DNA of 47,250 bases from Gemmatimonadetes bacterium SCN 70-22 (GCA_001724275.1 MEDZ01000031.1:1-47250); one strand, 5' to 3'. Counted from the first letter of the stretch, positions 36,767 through 45,719 are shown. The notes: generated by a model from the sequence alone, not told the origin. A program made the numbers and translations.

Positions 36767-36776
36767 CCACGCGCGC

Positions 36777-36849
36777 GGGGCGGTAGCTCAGTTGGGAGAG
36801 CGCGTGCTTTGCAAGCATGAGGTCAGGGGTTCGATTCCCCTCCGCTCCA
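36777..36849 (+). tRNA. tRNA-Ala (anticodon UGC)
   Basis: 73 nt, no encoded CCA. The acceptor stem GGGGCGG pairs with CCGCTCC (one G-U), discriminator A. The D arm is GCTCAGTTGGGAGAGC. The anticodon stem CGTGC/GCATG encloses loop TTTGCAA with anticodon TGC at 36810-36812. The T arm contains GGTTCGATTCCCC (T-loop TTCGATT). All standard features are intact. Confidence 0.98.
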
Positions 36850-36854
36850 TTCCG

Positions 36855-36889
36855 CCGCGCCCCTCGATCTTCGCGATCGGGGGGCGCGG
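36855..36889 (+). terminator. Hairpin downstream of tRNA-Ala
   Basis: A 15-bp inverted repeat (36855-36869 with 36875-36889, one G-T pair) and a 5-nt loop TTCGC begin six bases after the tRNA. There is no T tract, so it may be a processing or stop signal rather than a classical intrinsic terminator. From here to 37080 I see no gene or further structure. Confidence 0.6.
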
Positions 36890-37080
36890 GTGCATTCAGG
36901 GGGTCCCTCATCTCCCCTGCGGGAAAACCGGAAGGGGGGCGCCCGGCAGCCGGGGCGCGCCGCCAGTTGCGCCTGCCGTCGAGAACGGCAACTTGTGGCG
37001 ATCGGCACGCGACGGGTGCGGAGCACGTTCCGAGGAACCGGCAATCCCTTGGCTCCGTACGGGTGTCGAAGGGATAGCCC

Positions 37081-39477
37081 ATGACGAACCCACCCCACCA
37101 CCCCTCGGCCGTCGATTCGGTCGTCGAGCGCCTCCAGCGTGCGCTTGGCGACGCCTATCGCATCGACCGGGAGCTGGGGGGCGGGGGAATGTCCCGCGTC
37201 TTCCTCGCCCACCAGCGCTCGCTGTCGCGCGACGTGGTGGTGAAAGTCCTGCACGAGGACGTCGCCGAGGGGCTGTCGCGCGAGCGGTTCCGGCGCGAGG
37301 TGCTGATGTCGGCGAACCTCCAGCACCCCAACATCGTCGGCGTCATCGCCGCGGGCGACGCGGAGGGGCTGCCGTACTTCGTGATGCCGTACGTCGAGGG
37401 CGAGTCGCTGCGGTCGCGGCTGGTGTCGGAGCGGGCGCTCTCGGTCCCGATGACGGTCAGCATCCTGCGCGATGTCGCGCGCGCGCTCGCGTTCGCGCAT
37501 GAACGCGGGGTGATGCACCGCGACATCAAGCCCGACAACGTCCTCCTGGCGGGGGGCGCGGCCATCGTGGCCGACTTCGGGGTCGCCAAGGCCGTCGCCT
37601 CGGCCCGGTCGCGCAAGGAGCACCCGCACGGCACGCTGACCAGTGCCGGGATTTCGTTAGGCACCCCGGCCTACATGGCGCCGGAGCAGGTGGCGAGCGA
37701 CCCCACGATGGACCACCGCGCCGATCTCTATGCCCTGGGCGTGATGGCGTACGAGATGCTCGCCGGGCGCACGCCGTTCGCCGATCGCGGCGTGACCGAG
37801 ATCATGCAGGCGCACCTGGTCGAGACGCCCGAGCCGCTCGCGCGGCTGCGTCCGACGACTCCGGCGGCGCTCGTCCGCCTGGTGATGCGCTGTCTCGAGA
37901 AGGATCCGGCGCACCGGCCGCAGGACGCCGCCTCGATCCTCGCCGTGCTCGACGACCCGGCGGTGGTGAGCGGCGCCGTCTCGACCGCTTCGGTCAAGTC
38001 GCTCTCCGGTGTCTCCTCGCGGCCCGCGCGCCGGTGGCTGGCGGGCGGGGCGATGGCGGTCGTCGTGATCGCCGGGGCGATGCTGGCGCTCCGCGGGCGC
38101 ACGCCGGCCCCGCCCGCGAGCGGTGGCACCACCACGGCCGCGCTCCCCCCCGGGGTCGCCGTCCTCCCGATGGTCAGCGTCTCCCCCGATTCCAGCGACG
38201 CGTACCTCGCCCTCGGCATGACGGACGAGATCACCGGCGCGCTCTCCCGCGTTCCGGGGCTGCGGGTTGCCTCGCGCAGCGCCGCCGAGGCGGCACAGGC
38301 GGCGGGCGGCTCCGTCGGCGACGTCGCCCGGAGGCTCGGCGTCCCCTACCTGCTGGAGGGAACCGTGCAGCGCAACGGCGATCGCATCCGCGTGGCCGTG
38401 CGGTTGGTGACGGCGAGCGATGGCTTCAGCGCCTGGTCCGAGGTGTACGAGCGACCGGCCGGCGACCTCCTGGCGGTGCAAGCCGACATCGCCTCGCAGA
38501 TCGCGACCGCGGTGCGGAGCGACGTCGCCACGGATGCTCGACTCGACGTGAGCGGCGCTCGCGATCCTGATGCGTACAACGACTTCCTGCGCGGCCACTA
38601 TCAGCTGTCGCGTGGCACGGACGAGTCGCTCCCGCAGGCGGTGGCGGCCTTCGAGTCGGCGGTCGCGCGCGACCCCGCCTTCGCCCGGGCGTATGCGGAG
38701 CTCGCCCAGAGCTATGCGCAGCTCCCCGCGGCCTCCGATGCCGAGCGCGCCGAGTCGCTCGACAAGGCGACCTTCGCGGCGCAGCGCGCCCTGGCACTCG
38801 ACTCGACGGTGGCGGCCGCGCACGCGGCGCTCGGGAGCATCCACAGCATGGAGTGGCGTTGGCGCGAGGCGGAGCTTTCCTATCGGCGCGCCCTTGCCCT
38901 GGACTCCACCGACGTCACGGCACGCGTCGGGCTCGCGCGCATCGCGATGCTCGACGGCGACGCCAGGCGAGCGGAGGGCATCCTGGCTGCGGCCGCCCGG
39001 CGCAACCCGACCGGGGCCTCGGCGCGCCACCTCGCGCTCGCCCAGGCCGCCGAGCGGCGCTACGACCTGGCGATCGGCACCGCGCGCGCCGCGATCGCCC
39101 GCGACTCCACCACGGCGGCGTCGCGCCTCCTCCTTGCCACGGTGCTGCTGCAGGCGGGGCGATATCCCGAGGCGATCGCCCAACTGGAGTCGATTCGCGG
39201 CCTCGACGCCGAGTCACCCGAGGTCCTGGGGGCGTTAGGCTTCTCCCTTGCCCGTGCCGGTCGCGCGTCGGAGGCCCGGTCGATCCTCACCGGCTTGCAG
39301 CGTGACACCCGGCGGATCGGCGCCTACCCGGCCATGGCGAAGGTCTACCTGGGGCTGGGCGATCGCGATTGGGCGCTCGACGCGCTCCGCGGCGATGCGC
39401 GCTTTGCGCGCGTGCTGGAGATCGTGGCGCTCGATGCCGCGCGTCTGACCACGGCGACGGGGCGCCGCGCGCCGTAG
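37081..39477 (+). CDS. Membrane Ser/Thr protein kinase with TolB-like and TPR domains
   Basis: 798 residues. The N-terminal kinase domain (about 28-295) is complete: GGGGMSRV loop, Lys55 (VVVKVL), Glu73, catalytic MHRDIKPDN (Asp148), ADFG (Asp165) and LGTPAYMAPEQ. A transmembrane helix (about 318-338) leads to an exported domain with a TolB-N-like module (about 355-475; VAVLPMVSVSPDSSDAYLALGMTDEI, LLEGTVQRNGDRIRVAVRLV) and TPR-like repeats (about 490-780). This is a common sensory kinase design in Gemmatimonadota and Acidobacteriota. The signal and phosphorylation targets are unknown. It stands alone between tRNA-Ala and the repeat arrays. Confidence 0.93.
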   Translation: MTNPPHHPSAVDSVVERLQRALGDAYRIDRELGGGGMSRVFLAHQRSLSRDVVVKVLHEDVAEGLSRERFRREVLMSANLQHPNIVGVIAAGDAEGLPYFVMPYVEGESLRSRLVSERALSVPMTVSILRDVARALAFAHERGVMHRDIKPDNVLLAGGAAIVADFGVAKAVASARSRKEHPHGTLTSAGISLGTPAYMAPEQVASDPTMDHRADLYALGVMAYEMLAGRTPFADRGVTEIMQAHLVETPEPLARLRPTTPAALVRLVMRCLEKDPAHRPQDAASILAVLDDPAVVSGAVSTASVKSLSGVSSRPARRWLAGGAMAVVVIAGAMLALRGRTPAPPASGGTTTAALPPGVAVLPMVSVSPDSSDAYLALGMTDEITGALSRVPGLRVASRSAAEAAQAAGGSVGDVARRLGVPYLLEGTVQRNGDRIRVAVRLVTASDGFSAWSEVYERPAGDLLAVQADIASQIATAVRSDVATDARLDVSGARDPDAYNDFLRGHYQLSRGTDESLPQAVAAFESAVARDPAFARAYAELAQSYAQLPAASDAERAESLDKATFAAQRALALDSTVAAAHAALGSIHSMEWRWREAELSYRRALALDSTDVTARVGLARIAMLDGDARRAEGILAAAARRNPTGASARHLALAQAAERRYDLAIGTARAAIARDSTTAASRLLLATVLLQAGRYPEAIAQLESIRGLDAESPEVLGALGFSLARAGRASEARSILTGLQRDTRRIGAYPAMAKVYLGLGDRDWALDALRGDARFARVLEIVALDAARLTTATGRRAP

Positions 39478-39500
39478 CGGCTCCGCACGATCGCGCCGCT

Positions 39501-39590
39501 GCGCCACGGCGTTCTGCGCCATGGGGTTCCGCGCCACGGGGTTCCGCGCCACGGGGTTCCGCGCCATGACGTTCCGCGCCATGCCACCCC
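39501..39590. repeat. 15-bp tandem array, six units
   Basis: Six contiguous 15-bp units from 39501, consensus GCGCCAYGGGGTTCC; units three and four (39531-39560) are identical, the first and last more diverged. It is part of a 335-bp gene-free interval (39478-39812). On the plus strand the unit reads as GFRAT-type pentapeptides, but I see no credible start, ribosome site or domain, so it is treated as non-coding. Confidence 0.9.
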
Positions 39591-39610
39591 GCGCGACGGC
39601 GCCGCGCACG

Positions 39611-39734
39611 CGATCTCGTGCACGCGACATCGAGCGCGCGACATCGAGCGCGCGACATCGAGCGCGCGACATCGAGCATGCGACATCGTGTGCGCCATCC
39701 TACGCGCGACATCCTGTGCGCGACATCGTGCAGG
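39611..39734. repeat. 14-bp tandem array, about nine units
   Basis: Units of 14 bp with consensus CGACATCGAGCGCG start at 39611, 39625, 39639, 39653, 39667, 39681, 39695 (this one 12 bp), 39707 and 39721. It follows the 15-bp array after 20 bp and ends about 80 bp before the peroxiredoxin start. There are no spacers, so it is not a CRISPR. Its role is unknown. Confidence 0.88.
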
Positions 39735-39812
39735 CGCACGCCTCGCTTGCCGGCCTGCCCGGGCACGCCTAGCTTCCCGGCGCGTTCGCCCACCCTCCCG
39801 CCGAGTCCCTGC

Positions 39813-40292
39813 ATGCCATCCAGCGCCACCCTGCGAGTTCCCGCCGTCGGCGAGGTCGCGCCCGACATCACGCTCCCCTCCACCGCGGGTGAGGTCGTCA
39901 CCCTCTCGTCGTTCCGCGGCCGGCAAAACGTCCTCCTCGCCTTCTTCCCGGCCGCCTTCACCTCGACGTGCACCACCGAGATGTGCGCCTTCCGCGACGA
40001 CTACGACGCGTTCGCCGGGCTCGACGTGACCGTCTTTCCGGTGAGCGTCGACCAGGTGCCGTCGCTGCGGGAATACAAGGCCAAGTACGAGCTCCCGGTC
40101 GACCTGCTGAGCGACTTCCGGCGCGAGGCGGCGACCGCCTATGGCGTGTTGCTCCCCGAGCGCCTCGTGGCCAACCGCGCGTACTTCCTGGTCGACAAGG
40201 CGGGGATCCTGCGCTGGGCGCATGTCGAGGAGCACCCCGGCAAGCGGCGCGACAACGCCGAGATCCTCGCCGAGATCGCCAAGCTCACCTAA
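39813..40292 (+). CDS. Peroxiredoxin, Bcp/AhpC-TSA family
   Basis: 159 residues. The peroxidatic Cys53 is in [14 protein letters not shown] with a candidate resolving Cys58 (Cys-x4-Cys, as in Bcp-type atypical 2-Cys enzymes). [14 protein letters not shown] and [17 protein letters not shown] are standard family segments. It is a cytoplasmic, thioredoxin-dependent reducer of peroxides. The ATG at 39813 is the start that fits the domain; a long Arg-rich frame-open extension comes from the tandem repeats and was rejected. Confidence 0.9.
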   Translation: MPSSATLRVPAVGEVAPDITLPSTAGEVVTLSSFRGRQNVLLAFFPAAFTSTCTTEMCAFRDDYDAFAGLDVTVFPVSVDQVPSLREYKAKYELPVDLLSDFRREAATAYGVLLPERLVANRAYFLVDKAGILRWAHVEEHPGKRRDNAEILAEIAKLT

Positions 40293-40311
40293 CGACAAAT
40301 CGCGGGGCCCG

Positions 40312-41232
40312 ATGGATCCCATCGAATCGCTGGCGCGTCACGACAAGTGGTACCTCGGAAGCGGCGACGGGATCATCTTCGCGCCGCCATTCCCCGCGTG
40401 GCTCGACGCGCCCGGGTTCTGGGACGAGGCCCAATTCTACCAGTACGCCCTCGCCCCGCTCTTCACGGTCACCATCCTGGACCACGAGGGGCGAGAGCTC
40501 CCGCTGGTGGCGACGGGGCGCCGCTGGACCCCGGCCGACCTCACCGTGGAATACGACCTCCCCGGCGGGATGCGCGCCACGGAGATTCGCACGGTGCAAC
40601 CCGGTGGAGTGTTCGCGAGCGAGTGGACGGTGCGTGCGCCGGAACCCGTCTCGCTCCACGCGGTCGGCTGGACGGCGCAGGACACCGCCCCCCTCGACGT
40701 GGGCGCCGTGCGGTGGGACGGGGCGCTGCAGTGGGTCCGCACCGTCACCGACCGGCGCGAGGTGCCGCTGGCGGTGCGCTGCGAGCTGGCCGCCGTCGGC
40801 GAGGCGACGAGCTGGTCGGCGACACTCAGCGAGCGGAGCGCGTTGCAGCCGCACTGGCGCCTGGCGCCGTTCGCCGAGTTGTGGGAGGGCGAGGCGCTCC
40901 CCTGCGAGGTGCGGCTGGAGGGGATCTCGCCCGCGGGGCTGATGTACGGCGCGGTGCACCAGGCGCTCGCCCCCAACGCCACCGAGGCCACCTTCGCCTT
41001 CGCCTTGCGTCTGGCGGCCCAGGAGGACGTCCTGCGTGGCGGGCGCGGCCGGCGTCGCCCACGCCGATGTCGGTCGCCGCCGTCGGCGCGGCGCGCCACG
41101 TCTCGACGATGCCGCTGGCGCGTGCCAGCCGCCGGCGCTGGCGTGACTTCTTCGCCCAGGTGCCGTCGTTCGCCTGCTCCGATCCGTACCTGGAGCGCTA
41201 CTACTGGTACCGCTGGTACGGCCTCTGGCTGA
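40312..41232 (+). CDS. Six-hairpin glycosidase, N-terminal part (frameshifted)
   Basis: The first part of a glycosidase gene, ATG at 40312. Residues 1 to about 243 make a plausible N-terminal beta-sandwich domain (SLARHDKWYLGSGDGIIFAPP; WTVRAPEPVSLHAVGW; ATFAFALRLAAQEDVLRGG). After about 41040 the frame becomes Arg/Pro/Ser-rich nonsense up to the stop at 41232, while the sensible protein continues in another frame to 42554. One base lost (or two gained) between about 41030 and 41065 explains this. Whether it is a sequencing error or a real mutation cannot be told here. Confidence 0.7.
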   Translation: MDPIESLARHDKWYLGSGDGIIFAPPFPAWLDAPGFWDEAQFYQYALAPLFTVTILDHEGRELPLVATGRRWTPADLTVEYDLPGGMRATEIRTVQPGGVFASEWTVRAPEPVSLHAVGWTAQDTAPLDVGAVRWDGALQWVRTVTDRREVPLAVRCELAAVGEATSWSATLSERSALQPHWRLAPFAELWEGEALPCEVRLEGISPAGLMYGAVHQALAPNATEATFAFALRLAAQEDVLRGGRGRRRPRRCRSPPSARRATSRRCRWRVPAAGAGVTSSPRCRRSPAPIRTWSATTGTAGTASG

Positions 41233-42554
41233 ACAGCATCCAGCCGGGGGTGGGGAACTACCGGTGGCCGACCGTGTGCGAAGGGATCGGCTTCTTCCAC
41301 GAACCGATCACCTACAGCGCGCAGTGCCACATGCGTGAGCTGCGCTGGCTGCGCGACCCCGCCCACGCGCGCGGGGTGCTCCGCACGATCTTCGACCACC
41401 AGAAGCCCGATGGCGCATTGCACGGCCGCATCTACGTGAACCACCTGCAGGGGACCGACTTCTACCACGCGAACTGGGGGGACGCGTTGCTCGCGCTCGA
41501 TGCGGTGCGCCCGGACGACGCGTTCGTGCGCGAGATGTACGCCCCGCTCGCGCGCCATGCGGAATGGCTGGTCGCCACGCGCGATGCCGACGGCACGGGG
41601 ATGATCGATGTCGTCGACCAGTACGAGACCGGCCAGGAGTACATGTCGCGCTACCAGGCGGTGGATCCCCACGCCGACGCCTACGGGTGGGAGAACCGCA
41701 TCCGCCTGAAGGGGATCGACGTCACCGTCTACGCCTACGCGCTGTTCCGTTGCCTGGAGCGCATCGCGCCGCGCGCGGGAGCGCCGGCCGACCCGGGGCG
41801 CTGGCACGGATACGCCGAACGGACCGCCAGCGCCGTGCGCGGGACGATGTGGGATCCCGCCCGCGGGATGTTCTCCGACGTCGACCCGCGCACCATGACA
41901 CGGACCGGCGTCGCGGCGGCGGTCTGCTTCTACCCGTACTTCACCGACCTGGCCACCGAAGCGCACCTGCCGGGACTCGAGCGCAACCTCCTCGATCCGG
42001 AACGCTTCTGGACCCCCTATCCGGTGCCGTCGTCGGCGCTCGACGACCCGTACTTCAGCGCCGTCGCGGAGTGGAAGGGGAAGCGCCACGTCTGCCCGTG
42101 GAACGGGCGCGTCTGGCCGATGGCCAACTCGCACGTGATGGAGGCACTCGGAAAGTGGGGGGATGCGTCGCGCCCGGCGTTGCGCGAGGCGGCGGGCCAG
42201 TTCCTCCTCAAGTACGTGCGCATGATGTTCCACGACGGCGACCTCGCGCGCCCCAACTGCTTCGAGCACTACAACCCGTTCACCGCCGCGGCCTCGGTGT
42301 ACCGCGGCATCGACGACTACCAGCACTCGTGGGTCGCGGATCTCATCATCCAGTACGCCTGCGGTGTCCGGGTGAGCGAGCGGGCGATCACCGTCGACCC
42401 CCTCCCGATGGAACTCGACTTCTTCGAGCTGCGGGGGGCGTGGGTGGGTGACGTGGAACTCGGCGTGCGGCTCGACAACGGCTATCTCACCGTCACTGCC
42501 AACGATCAGCTGCGCATGGCGCGCCTGGGCGAGCCGATCGTGATTCACCGCTGA
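41067..42554 (+). CDS. Six-hairpin glycosidase, C-terminal catalytic part
   Basis: Continuation of the gene beginning at 40312, in the shifted frame; the ATG at 41067 is only the first Met of this frame. It is an alpha/alpha toroid of the amylo-alpha-1,6-glucosidase/MGH1-like type: RYYWYRWYGLWLN, GFFHEPITYSAQCHMRELRW, DGTGMIDVVDQYETGQEYMS, KGIDVTVYAYALFRCLE, CPWNGRVWPMANSHVMEA and FEHYNPFTAAASVYRGIDDYQHSW. Acidic candidates in DVVDQYETGQE and GIDDYQ would be catalytic. The intact protein would be about 747 residues. It likely hydrolyses an alpha-glycoside; the sugar is unknown. It is coupled to the next gene by TGATG. Confidence 0.78.
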   Translation: MSVAAVGAARHVSTMPLARASRRRWRDFFAQVPSFACSDPYLERYYWYRWYGLWLNSIQPGVGNYRWPTVCEGIGFFHEPITYSAQCHMRELRWLRDPAHARGVLRTIFDHQKPDGALHGRIYVNHLQGTDFYHANWGDALLALDAVRPDDAFVREMYAPLARHAEWLVATRDADGTGMIDVVDQYETGQEYMSRYQAVDPHADAYGWENRIRLKGIDVTVYAYALFRCLERIAPRAGAPADPGRWHGYAERTASAVRGTMWDPARGMFSDVDPRTMTRTGVAAAVCFYPYFTDLATEAHLPGLERNLLDPERFWTPYPVPSSALDDPYFSAVAEWKGKRHVCPWNGRVWPMANSHVMEALGKWGDASRPALREAAGQFLLKYVRMMFHDGDLARPNCFEHYNPFTAAASVYRGIDDYQHSWVADLIIQYACGVRVSERAITVDPLPMELDFFELRGAWVGDVELGVRLDNGYLTVTANDQLRMARLGEPIVIHR

Positions 42555-44284
42555 TGCGCCTCGTCGTGCTCGTCCCGCCGGGCGGCGACCGCGAGGGGGA
42601 GAGGGCGGTGGGGTGGGCGCGCGGGGCGGGATACGAGGTACGGGTGGAATCGACGGGGACGCCCCCCGCGTCGCCCCTCGCCCCCGACGAGCTCCCCTGG
42701 TGTCACGCGGGAGATGGCGTCCCCACCCTGACGCCCGAGTGGCGCACGATGCTCGGCGCCCGCGTTATGGGCGGCGGGCGCCTCCTCCTGACGCTCCTCG
42801 CCCCCCCCCTCGCCCACGCGCTCGGTGCCCCCGGACCGCTGCCGGTGGTGCAGCTGCCGGAGGAGTGGCGCCACGCGGGCGACCCGCTGTGGGGCGACGG
42901 CTTCCGCGACTGGCCGGACTACCCGCACATCCGCGGGATGCAGGGGTGGGGCGAGCACCCGCTCTTCGACGGCTTGCAGCGCGGAACCTTCACGTGGGAG
43001 GCGACCGAGGGCGAACGCGTCGCGCGGACGTGCTTCCGCGCGCCCGTCTGGCCGGCGGGGCGCGTGCTCGCGGTCGACCGGGCCTACGTGCAGCTGGACA
43101 CCGCGACCGCCGTGGCGTGGGAGTTCGAACTGGGGATGGGCGAAATCCTGTGCCTGGGCGCGAACGTGTGCCTCGCCGCCCGCGCCAAGGCGCTCGACGC
43201 GCAGCGCGATCGTCTGCTGGTCAACGCCCTCGCCTATCTCGATGCCCGGCGCGACCGCCGGGGATCGGTGCGACGTGCCTGGCCGCACCCTGCGGGAGCG
43301 ACGCCCGCCGCCGGCGGCGGGATGGCGCCCCGGCAGGCCGGCGCTCCGGAGGGCGCCGGCGCGGCGGCGGCGTGGATCGGGGCGCCGTGCGCGCTGGCGC
43401 CGGCTGGTCGCCTCGCGCCGGCGCCGTTGCAGCTGGAGGGGGCCGCCGCTCCCGACGCCCCGCTCACCCTCGCCTCACCGCACGCCCTGGTCGTGGGCGA
43501 CGAAATGTCGGGCGTGCGCGAGGCCTGGGTCCACCCGCTCTGCGTCCTCTCGGATGGGGTGATCACGACCGTCGATGGCGCCCCGCTGCGTGCCACCACC
43601 GTGCGCGTGACGCCGGGACTGGTCGAGCGGCACCTGGTGGACGGGCACGGCGCCGCCTGGCGCGAGGTCGTGGCCGTGCCGCCCGACCATGCGGCGATCG
43701 TTCTCGAGATTGTTCCTGACGGAGTCGGTACGCACGCCGCGCTGCAGCTCGAGGCCTCGCTCCGGCTCCGGCTGGCGTGGCCCTTGCCCGGCGATGCCTT
43801 GCACCCCCTGGTGGCGGGTGCGGTGGCGCCGGACGCCGGCCCCGCCGGAGGCGTGGACGCGGGACGGGACGGGAGCGTCGCCACGCGCGGGGGGGCGGGA
43901 ACGGGGGCGGGAGTCGTGGCAGTCCGCGGGGCCGACGGGAGCACGTTCGCGCGCGTGGCGGTCGATGGGGCCGACGCGCTCGTGGTCGAGCCGTCGCCCA
44001 CCGCGCCTCGAATGGTCGTCACCAGCCGGCGGGGCGGGGGATTGCGGCTGGCGGTGGTCGCCACCACCGAGGGCGCCGCCGCGCTGGAGCGCGCCTGGCG
44101 CCGGATCGCTTCCCCGCCGGCTTCCCCGCCGGCTTCCCCGCCCGGCTTCCCCGCCGGCTTCCCCGCTGGCTTCCCCGCCGGCCTCCCCGCCGGCTTCCCC
44201 GCCGGCTTCCCCGGCCGCTGCCCAGGTCACGCCCGTCACGTCGTCTCCCGTCGCCCGCGTCGCGGCCACGCTGGCGCGGCGTGA
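42554..44284 (+). CDS. Glycosidase with ThuA/glutamine-amidotransferase-like N-domain, 5' part (frameshifted)
   Basis: From ATG 42554. Residues 1 to about 230 resemble a ThuA or class I amidotransferase-like fold (LVVLVPPGGDREGERAV; GGGRLLLTLLAPPLAHALG; HPLFDGLQRGTFTWEA; GEILCLGANVCLAA), without an obvious catalytic triad. A beta-sandwich region follows (VVGDEMSGVREAWVHPLCVLSDG), then an ASPP-repeat linker starting near 44108. An extra C at 44141-44143 throws the frame into FPAG repeats and an early stop at 44284. In the corrected frame the protein continues to 45719, about 1050 residues in all. Confidence 0.65.
   Translation: MRLVVLVPPGGDREGERAVGWARGAGYEVRVESTGTPPASPLAPDELPWCHAGDGVPTLTPEWRTMLGARVMGGGRLLLTLLAPPLAHALGAPGPLPVVQLPEEWRHAGDPLWGDGFRDWPDYPHIRGMQGWGEHPLFDGLQRGTFTWEATEGERVARTCFRAPVWPAGRVLAVDRAYVQLDTATAVAWEFELGMGEILCLGANVCLAARAKALDAQRDRLLVNALAYLDARRDRRGSVRRAWPHPAGATPAAGGGMAPRQAGAPEGAGAAAAWIGAPCALAPAGRLAPAPLQLEGAAAPDAPLTLASPHALVVGDEMSGVREAWVHPLCVLSDGVITTVDGAPLRATTVRVTPGLVERHLVDGHGAAWREVVAVPPDHAAIVLEIVPDGVGTHAALQLEASLRLRLAWPLPGDALHPLVAGAVAPDAGPAGGVDAGRDGSVATRGGAGTGAGVVAVRGADGSTFARVAVDGADALVVEPSPTAPRMVVTSRRGGGLRLAVVATTEGAAALERAWRRIASPPASPPASPPGFPAGFPAGFPAGLPAGFPAGFPGRCPGHARHVVSRRPRRGHAGAA
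44108..44216. repeat. 12-bp tandem repeat encoding a proline-rich linker
   Basis: Nine units of consensus GCTTCCCCGCCG. The third unit (44132-44144) is 13 bp long because of an added C (CGCCCGG instead of CGCCGG). The 12-bp length keeps frame and encodes the ASPP linker, so the 13-bp unit alone accounts for the frameshift in the surrounding gene. Confidence 0.92.
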
Positions 44285-45719
44285 CGCCGCACGCCTGGCC
44301 GCGACCCTCCGCGTCGCCACTCCCGACGCCACCTTCGACCGGGCGTGGCAGTGGGCGACGGCACGGCTCGCGTCGTTCGTCGTGGAGGCGCCGGGGGTAG
44401 GCCGAGGGCTCGCCGCCGGCTACGCCGCGTCACGCCCCGGATGGGGCGACTCGCGCCCCGGCTATGCCTGGTTCTTCGGGCGCGACGCCTGCTGGTGTGG
44501 CGACGCCCTCCTCGCCGCGGGGATGTTCGACGAGGCGCGCATCGCGCTCGAGTTCCTCGCCGATACCGCGGATGTCACCGGCAAGGTGGCGCACGAGGTC
44601 TCGACCAGCGGGGTCGCCCACTACGACGCCGCAGATGCAACGCCGCTCTGGCTGCGCTTCGTGGCGCAGTACGCCGACTGGACCGGCGACCTGGACACCG
44701 TGCGCGCCCGCTGGGATGCGGTGCGCGCCGCGTTCGCCTTCGTCCTCTCGCACGACCGGGATGGCGACGGCCTTCCCGAGAACACCGGCGTGGGGCACGG
44801 GTGGGTCGAGTCGGGACCGTTGGGCGGCGGGGGCGTGACGTCGTACACGGCGGCCATCTGGACCGAGGCGGCGCGACGCCTGGCGCCGCTGGCCCGCACG
44901 ATGGGCGATGGCGCCCTCGCCCGGCGCTCCGAGGTCGCCGCGGAGCGCGCGGCCGCCGCCTTCGAGGCCCGGCTGCGCGACCCGCGCACCGGACGCGTGG
45001 CGCTGCAGCTGGACGCCGAGGGGCGCCCCGCCGGCGACCTCACGGCGCTGGCGGCCGTCCCCATCCTCCTCCACGTCGACACGAACCCCGCGGCCGACGA
45101 CATCCTCGCCGCCCTCGCGTCCGAAGACTTCTCCGCCCCCTGGGGGGTGCGGATGATCGGGCGCCGGGATGCGCGATACCGTCCGCGGGGCTACCATTTC
45201 GGCGCCGTGTGGCCGCTCTACACCGGGTGGGCCTCGCTCGCGGCCTTCGCGCGCGGGCGCGCCCAGGAGGGGTGGCAGCACCTCACGGCCGTGGCCTCGT
45301 GCGCCTTCGCGCGCGGTCGCGGGGCCTTCGACGAGGTGCTCGATGGCGACACCGGCGCCGCCGCCGGTATCTGTCCCGACCAGGCCTGGTCGGCGGCCAT
45401 GGTCATTTCACCGCTTGTCTACGGCATGATGGGAATCCGGCCCTCCGCTCCTGCGGCCCGCTGCTCGGTCGCCCCGTTGCTCCCGCCCGGGTGGGAGTCG
45501 GCGCGGCTCGCCGGGATCCGCGTTGGCCGTTCACGCTTCTCGCTCGCGATCGAGCGCCCGGCGCTGGCGCCCGGCACGTATCGCTGCGAGGCGCGTCTCG
45601 AGGAGGGGCCGCCGGTCGCGTTGCAGCTGGGCGACGCCGCCCCGGTCGCGCTCGTCCCCGGGCGCCCGGTCTCGGCCACCGTCCCCGAGGGACGCGGGAG
45701 GGGACATGGGAAGCGTTAG
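44145..45719 (+). CDS. Glycosidase, 3' catalytic part
   Basis: The shifted-frame continuation of the gene starting at 42554; the start given is where the frame takes over inside the repeat, not a start codon. After the ASPP linker comes an alpha/alpha toroid glycosidase domain similar to archaeal/bacterial debranching-enzyme-like proteins: ATFDRAWQWATARLASFVV, GYAWFFGRDACWCGDALLAAG, GKVAHEVSTSGVAHYDAADATPLW, DGDGLPENTGVGHGWVESGP, YRPRGYHFGAVWPLYTGW and DQAWSAAMVISPLVYG. The acidic residues in EVSTSG, WVESGP and the DQAWS block are candidate catalysts. Its stop overlaps the MalK-like gene by 14 nt. Confidence 0.75.
   Translation, partial: ASPPASPLASPPASPPASPPASPAAAQVTPVTSSPVARVAATLARRDAARLAATLRVATPDATFDRAWQWATARLASFVVEAPGVGRGLAAGYAASRPGWGDSRPGYAWFFGRDACWCGDALLAAGMFDEARIALEFLADTADVTGKVAHEVSTSGVAHYDAADATPLWLRFVAQYADWTGDLDTVRARWDAVRAAFAFVLSHDRDGDGLPENTGVGHGWVESGPLGGGGVTSYTAAIWTEAARRLAPLARTMGDGALARRSEVAAERAAAAFEARLRDPRTGRVALQLDAEGRPAGDLTALAAVPILLHVDTNPAADDILAALASEDFSAPWGVRMIGRRDARYRPRGYHFGAVWPLYTGWASLAAFARGRAQEGWQHLTAVASCAFARGRGAFDEVLDGDTGAAAGICPDQAWSAAMVISPLVYGMMGIRPSAPAARCSVAPLLPPGWESARLAGIRVGRSRFSLAIERPALAPGTYRCEARLEEGPPVALQLGDAAPVALVPGRPVSATVPEGRGRGHGKR

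Noticed and set aside
39501-39734. CRISPR array
   Set aside because: Units are contiguous with no unique spacers, units are too short, and there are no cas genes in the window.
39521-39772. A plus-strand open frame reading GFRAT pentapeptides through the tandem arrays
   Set aside because: There is no ribosome site or recognisable domain, the amino-acid pattern is dictated by the DNA repeats, and the 14-bp array does not keep frame.
44108-44284. Programmed ribosomal frameshifting in the glycosidase gene
   Set aside because: No slippery heptamer with a downstream structure is evident, and a single extra C in one repeat unit explains the shift more simply.
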